Source: Excoecaria cochinchinensis (lineage: Eukaryota > Streptophyta > Magnoliopsida > Malpighiales > Euphorbiaceae). From it: DNA of 64,000 nt. The stretch covers positions 1,798,001-1,862,000 of the forward strand of contig CANTUQ010000007.1 in assembly GCA_947683425.1 (NCBI GenBank). The letters are read 5' to 3'. Below, one piece after another: positions 58,453 through 64,000 of this stretch (position 1 is its first letter; the number at the start of each line of letters is the position of its first letter). A program made the translations under genes and the position numbers. The notes beneath the pieces were generated by a model that ran no database searches, had not been told where the DNA came from, and worked only from the letters and a program-made list of their open reading frames with translations.

Positions 58453-60554
58453 GTATGTAGTTGAAATTTTAAGGTCTAATGCAATTGTAAATAAGAACTA
58501 TAAAGAAAGATTGTATATATCTTTCTTCTAATTTATGCATCTTCTTTCTGCAATATCTTCCAAAATGACGGTGGTTATGGCGGTAGGCGGTGGTGCTTAT
58601 CGGAAGCTTGTTTTAAAATAGGTCTCACAATCTCGGTGCCAATTCGGTATTGGTTGCAAAAGGTTACATATAAAGATTGGCATCTAATAAAAAGTAAAAA
58701 GAATGGCATTTATTCCGTAAGATAATTTATCACATCTCAATGAATAATAATGCATGCAAAGATCACATTCTGTAGAATATGCAGGAGAAAATAATCGAGT
58801 GGCACTTTTTGGTCATTGAGAAATACTCAACTGGCAATTATAAAAAATACTTATTCAGATCGCAGTTCATAATAGGACTATACGGTATAGGCATTATATG
58901 ATTCAACCAAGTTTAAAATTCATTCTTCTAATAAAAATAAATAGATAAATATTCAAATCTGACATTTGGAGGCAAAACAATTTGAAAGGACAAAGTGAAA
59001 TTAAATATTTCATAGTTGTGTTAAATCATCACTCGGAAGAAGAAATAAAACAGCTAAAAACTTTGAAAAAAGCTCTTTAATCAGTTTATTAACGTTTTGT
59101 ATATTCTCGTGGATGATGCCTCAAACGTTCAAAATTTCAACAGCTACTGCCTACTGACCTTAACAATAATAATAGATAGTTGGAGAAATCCTAATCACTT
59201 TGTAATTTAATCTCACAATGGCTATACATTTAATACCAAAACAGTTTTTTTTTTTTTCAAAAAAAAAATAGAGAAGATGGGAAAGCAAAGGCTTGGAGAC
59301 CAGCATCAAAAATATTACCACAACAGTAATCACTAGAAAATGAATTTGTGCTAAAAAAAAGAGTTGGGCCGGTGAAGTTTAATTATTTATTAATTTAAAT
59401 TGGACAAATAAATATTCAAAAAAAAGAGGAAGTGGCATCCATGAACAAAACTGGATAAATGATTTAGCAGTTAAAAATATTTGACTTTTCTCGTCTTAAT
59501 TAATGATAAATTGCCAATTATGCAAAATTTTGGTTCTGCCAAAAAATAATCTAACTGAAAAATGCCTGCAAGGATGCAACTGTAGTACAAAAAAAAAAAA
59601 AAAAAAAAAATCCTCCAAAACATTATCAATGAAGGAATAGTCAACAGTGTATGCAAATTACAACTTTATGCATGAATATATTTCGCGAACAGCCTAGAGA
59701 TTGTTTATGTGAATATATTTGCATGATTAATTAGCTCTTTACAGTACAGAATCAACATACTCCAGATTTGAGTACAGTAACAACTCCATTGTGAGTTCAG
59801 TATGAAATACAAAGACACTGTTGTTCCAAAGGAAAATAGCTCCCTGGCTCCCTTCAACTAATTAATTGCTTATAGCTCACGAATAGCACCCACCTAGCTA
59901 TTCCAGTAACAGAAGTAAATGAATCCTGATAACTAATTACAAATTCATCAAGGTAGAAATGACAAACAGCTAAAAGGCGTTTGGTCAAGTTACTCAAAGA
60001 ACCTCTGGGAACATCTAAATATTTACCTCCAGGGTCCAGTCAGAGAATGATCATCTCCACCATATCACTGCAAAATTCAGAGGTAGGGTGACAGATTAGC
60101 AAAATAACCTGGATGATGAACAATATGGAATGACTTATTTGTTAGCAAAGACAACTCTAGAAAAAATCAAGAATATCCACTCCACAATGAACCAAAAACC
60201 TGAACAAACCGAGTAATAGCATCATCTCACATTTAACTTTAAGTCTTTCATTCTGAAGATCCGGTCCAGGTACAGAAAGAATACTCGAGTTCTATTGCAA
60301 TAGGAAGAAATGGAAGATCTACCAGGTGTTACATTCGAATATACACTCGCTCACTATTGTTATCTAAAATTTAATTACTAGATTAATTTGATCATAGTCA
60401 AAATGCATTAAGCAAGCTGAAAACCTATATGTTCACAAAGTCACTCCTCTTTAAAAGCAGAATACAGCATGAATTACTTGCAACTTATTGAGCAACTTCA
60501 TGAATTCTTTAAATTATAGTGGTTAAGGAAAGTGAACATTTATATTTTCTCACC
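58453..60554. other. Intergenic region and 3' flank of the NHL gene
   Basis: AT-rich, with a 23-base A-run near 59588-59610. Part nearest 60554 should be the 3' untranslated region of the NHL gene. No other gene was recognised. Confidence 0.45.
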
Positions 60555-62304
60555 TTAGTAACAATCTTCACGTACAATTGTCTGATTGGCTGTATTCACA
60601 TACACCTCACATGATACTCTTCCCTGTAACATTTTCAAGAACATATATTAGAATCAGTAAGGCAGATGATATATCATCAACCATGCAGAGTAAGGAAAAT
60701 CCAAGAGAGTAATGGATACTAAGAAAGTTGTAATTTCAATGCTCACAACTGTATGCTAATGCTACCAAAAGGTCAATCCAGCAAATTAACACAAAAGCTT
60801 CAATAAGTGCACAGCAACAATTGGACATGAATGTTCCATTTACTTTTCTATCTCATTCATCACTCAGACACCTCAAATAAAATAAACAATACTTTAATTA
60901 TCAAGCCTATGTCATTCATCATCCTCACCAGAGTGGCCCCATTTTATATGAATTATGAATAGAGCGTTAAAGGTGAAAGATCACAAGCAACCGTTTATAA
61001 GCAGTTTCTTCAGTTTTCCTTTGCAGCTTGCTGCTCTATATTGTTTTGAATTGGATGGCAACAAAACAATTGTACAGGCCATAAGCACTGAATTGTATCA
61101 GTTAGTGAAAATATCCAGCAATCTGCCCTTCCAAAGAATGACTAAATCCCTTTTTTTTTTAAAAAAAGAATAAGAAAGAAAGAAAGAACAGCAAAAGCAG
61201 CCATCTGCAGGGCCATTGCAATCTAAATCTATCTAATGAATTTTAAGAATTATCAGAATAAGCTTCTTTTATCTATTCTTCAACAAAACTCACAGATCAT
61301 ATGGGCTGCCGATAATGATACTACCACCACAATGCCACCCCTGTCCTCCCAATGCAACAGTTATCAAACAGTAAGTTTTTTTCAGAAGAAATTCAAGTAA
61401 AAGAACACAAACAAGAGTTCCTCAAGCAGAAGTTACTGATAAAGGAAACATAAAAGTTCGTGATTTCTAAATTAAATGTTTTCAGTCCTAAAATTATCAC
61501 ACTGAGCTTGTTCCTCACATCATATCTAAACAATCAACCATTATAATGGAGAGGACCAACATGTTAGTTCTGCTCATTCTGACCAAATTCTACATCATTA
61601 TTTACAAATTACCAAGTTCTAAATTATTGTAACCCTTCCAAATACAAGCCAAATTTCCCAAATTCAAAATTTTCGAGGCTAAAATACACTTCTATAATAC
61701 GATTAAATCAAATTTTAGGGAAAACAAAAAGAAAGAAAAGACAGAGAGAACCAACCTTGATAGGAATTGTGAAAAACAAAAGCCCAAGCCGTCCATTGAC
61801 CTTGGTACTGGTATCAAAAGGAATAACACCTCTAGCTAAATCCTCAATCAAGTAAAACACATCATGCATAATCTCAAGCCCATCTAAATTAAGAGTGGCA
61901 TTCACGTAGGACGATCCTCTGGCCTTAAGGTTGGCTCCCTGAGTGCTCACAACACCAAGCTCTCTCCCCCTGTACCCAACCGAAACATCAAGAGAATCGT
62001 AGTCCAACGAGTAGAAGTCTCTATTTCGAACCTTGACGAGTAGAGAGAAGGAGAGATCGAGAGTCAATTTTGGGGACGAGTTGACTTGGATGTGGTTGAG
62101 CCGAATTCGGGAGACTTGGAGAGCCGGGTCGGAGGGGTAGAAAAAGTAAACGGCGACGGCGAGGAAGAGGATGGATAAAGTAAAGCCGAGGCAGCGGCGG
62201 AGGAAGACAAAGGCAGGGTTGGGAGGAGGGCGGTAGTACGTTAAGACGACGACGTTTTGAGAAGGAAGAGGAGAATAAGGTACAGAAGAAATTTTGGATG
62301 ACAT
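60555..62304 (-). CDS. NDR1/HIN1-like (LEA-2, hydroxyproline-rich family) membrane protein
   Basis: Role (known): NHL proteins sit in the plasma membrane with an extracellular LEA-2/WHy beta-domain. Some act in defence or stress; the job of this member is unknown. Seen: two exons (62304-61756 and 60623-60555) give 618 nt and 205 aa. The N-terminal tail is Pro-rich (YSPLPSQ, YYRPPPNP) and followed by one transmembrane segment (about residues 35-57, CLGFTLSILFLAVAVYFFY). The LEA-2 domain (about 60-195) includes LLVKVRNRDFYSLDYDSLDV and ends with GRVSCEVYVN and TIVREDCY. The 1132-bp intron is GT-AG in phase 0 and the frame is intact. Confidence 0.92.
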
Positions 62305-64000
62305 TGTGTTTAGTTGAGAGGATAGTGGTTCTCTCTACTGGACATAATAGTTGCCTTTTTTAACGATACGGCAGTGCATATTGCGTTTAGATGACATGGC
62401 AATGGCAGTGCTTAAGTTCGGCCCAGTTATATACAAAACGGGCGCCAGTCGGGTTTAAATTTGTTTGGATTTTGATTTTGAGTTACGTAATTCCGAGAAA
62501 AGGAAGACCCAAAGAAAATGACATGAATTTGAAATTATACCCACCGATATTTTATAAATAGCAGCCCATTGCATTGTTGCTCTTAATACTATCACTGTCA
62601 ATGGCTATCACTTTATACGTGGCAAAACCGCATATGAGTATTAAATAACCCAAAATTTTACGAATTAAAAATAAATTCAATTGTATGTATTTAGTTGAAT
62701 CATGATATAAAATATCATTATTAAAGGGATTATAATTTACAAACAAATAAAGTTTTATGATATTTGTTTATTTTTTAAGTTTTTTTATTAAATATAAAAA
62801 ATATGCATATACATTTTATAAAAAAATATATTTTATATTTATATTATATAAAAATATTATGAATGAATTGAGTATAATATATCGAATTCATCCGGCTCAC
62901 TTTGTGAATTAAATTGATCGAGATCGAACAGTGAATAATTAAATTTTTTTTCCAAAACTACATGTCCAATTATTCATTCGTTTTTTCTCTTTTTCCTATA
63001 AAAATTTTCATTTTTGTTGGGTGTATTTCATCTGAGCATTATAGATTCTGGGCTGATAAGATAAATAATAAGTCGTTATTAAATTAATCCTAGGCCATTC
63101 AAAGCATATCTCGACTATTTCATTATACATTGAAAAATTAGGGAAATTAGTCGGTTTTCAAATTTCATTTTCCATACAGTGAATAATGAGTTGAGTGGGT
63201 GCAACTCACTCCAAAACAAAAACTCAATCCGATATTTTTTTTTTTAACAATATTTTCTTGTTATTTTCGTAGTTTTTTTTAATTGCATCAGTTGTTTTGA
63301 CATCCAATCAGAAATCAATGAATTTATAATGCAAAAAAAAAATTCTATGAATTTATAGGAATAAATTTGATAATTCAAAAATATAACTATTTTCCACATA
63401 ATCATGTTCATCAAAATTCCTATTTATAATATCATTTGTAGTTCAAATAGATGGACTTAAGAATATACAAAAAAAAAAAAAAAAAAAAGGTATACCTAAA
63501 AATATCCTATTTATAATTAAAATACTTTGCAAGTAGGTCCGCGCCACATTTCACATCGTATGGCACGAAACAAAATAAGTATTTTTTGTTCTTTGGCGTG
63601 GATAATTTTATTTATTTATTTTGACGTAGGTGTTGAAAATTGAAAGATTTTGATTGGCTAACCCCTTTCATCTTTAACTTAAACTTGAATTGCTTAATTT
63701 CAAATTCTTTTGATTAACCTACTTGCTTTTGCTGCCATCAACCATAATTGAAATAATTAAAAGAAACAACCTTATCTAATTAATGATTACGACAATTTCA
63801 ATACCTATCCAGACAATTAAATATATATATAATTTTTTTTTTTAATTTAATCTTTATCTTTCTTTTCTTTAATATCCTAAAATCCAATTTAACACCACAA
63901 TAACTAATTAATAATAATAATAATCATCCACCTGCAACCCATGTACTGATCTACAATGGTTTTTCATAATTTAATATTAATTTTAGAAGAAAAATTAAGA
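62305..64000. other. Intergenic region to the right edge
   Basis: Promoter side of the NHL gene, then very AT-rich DNA with A/T runs. No gene was recognised. Confidence 0.5.

Overview
The window is nuclear DNA of a eudicot plant. Intron-rich genes, AT-rich intergenic DNA and plant-specific families (MSH7, FRIGIDA-like, ALDH2C4, an arabinogalactan peptide, MBF1c, GNOM-like) support this. A woody rosid would fit, but no species can be named from sequence alone. All exon maps were built by hand from splice consensus, reading frame and remembered family conservation. Individual boundaries could be off by a base or a few.

Layout, left to right. The first 212 bases are the N-terminal end of a GNOM-like ARF-GEF (GNL2 type) running off the left edge on the minus strand. 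Bases 914-3366 are a short, very young Copia-type element that keeps only gag (TR-GAG-like), with a perfect 5-bp target duplication. MSH7 (mismatch repair, 17 exons, 1112 aa) follows at 3638-11807, minus strand, with a palindromic E2F-type site just upstream of its ATG. A decayed hAT-like MITE lies between it and the intronless heat-stress coactivator gene MBF1c (13984-14418), which has a heat-shock element and TATA box. Next is a tandem cytosolic aldehyde dehydrogenase cluster on the minus strand: two full-length nine-exon ALDH2C4-type genes (14726-17206 and 19220-22916) with a rearranged ALDH pseudogene between them (18505-18850). A FRIGIDA-like gene (25182-28536), a small unrecognised intronless gene (29973-30302) and a plant-specific casein-kinase-1-like kinase gene of the MLK/PPK/EL1-like type (31875-37132, 17 exons) complete this part.

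The right half is dominated by transposable elements. There is a hAT MITE with a perfect 8-bp duplication (39584-40390) and a Mutator-like MITE with a 9-bp duplication (40578-41062). After a small AG-peptide gene (41751-42043) comes a full-length Ty3/gypsy element of the Tat lineage (43611-52353, minus strand). It has near-identical LTRs, a primer-binding site matching plant tRNA-Phe, a gag-protease ORF separated from the polymerase ORF by one in-frame UAG, and an extra spliced ORF on the opposite strand. A 3.9-kb non-autonomous CACTA (En/Spm) element follows (53593-57518), with dense alternating copies of an AGAGACGG-type motif near both ends. The last genes are a small Cys-motif protein (58219-58452) and an NHL/LEA-2 membrane protein (60555-62304).

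The host genes are unrelated single genes, apart from the ALDH duplicates, which probably share a role in phenylpropanoid aldehyde oxidation. The most distinctive signals are the antisense gene, UAG junction and tRNA-Phe primer site of the Tat element, the motif arrays of the CACTA element, and the gag-only Copia element lying within 300 bp of the MSH7 stop codon. No tRNA or rRNA gene and no CRISPR array was seen.
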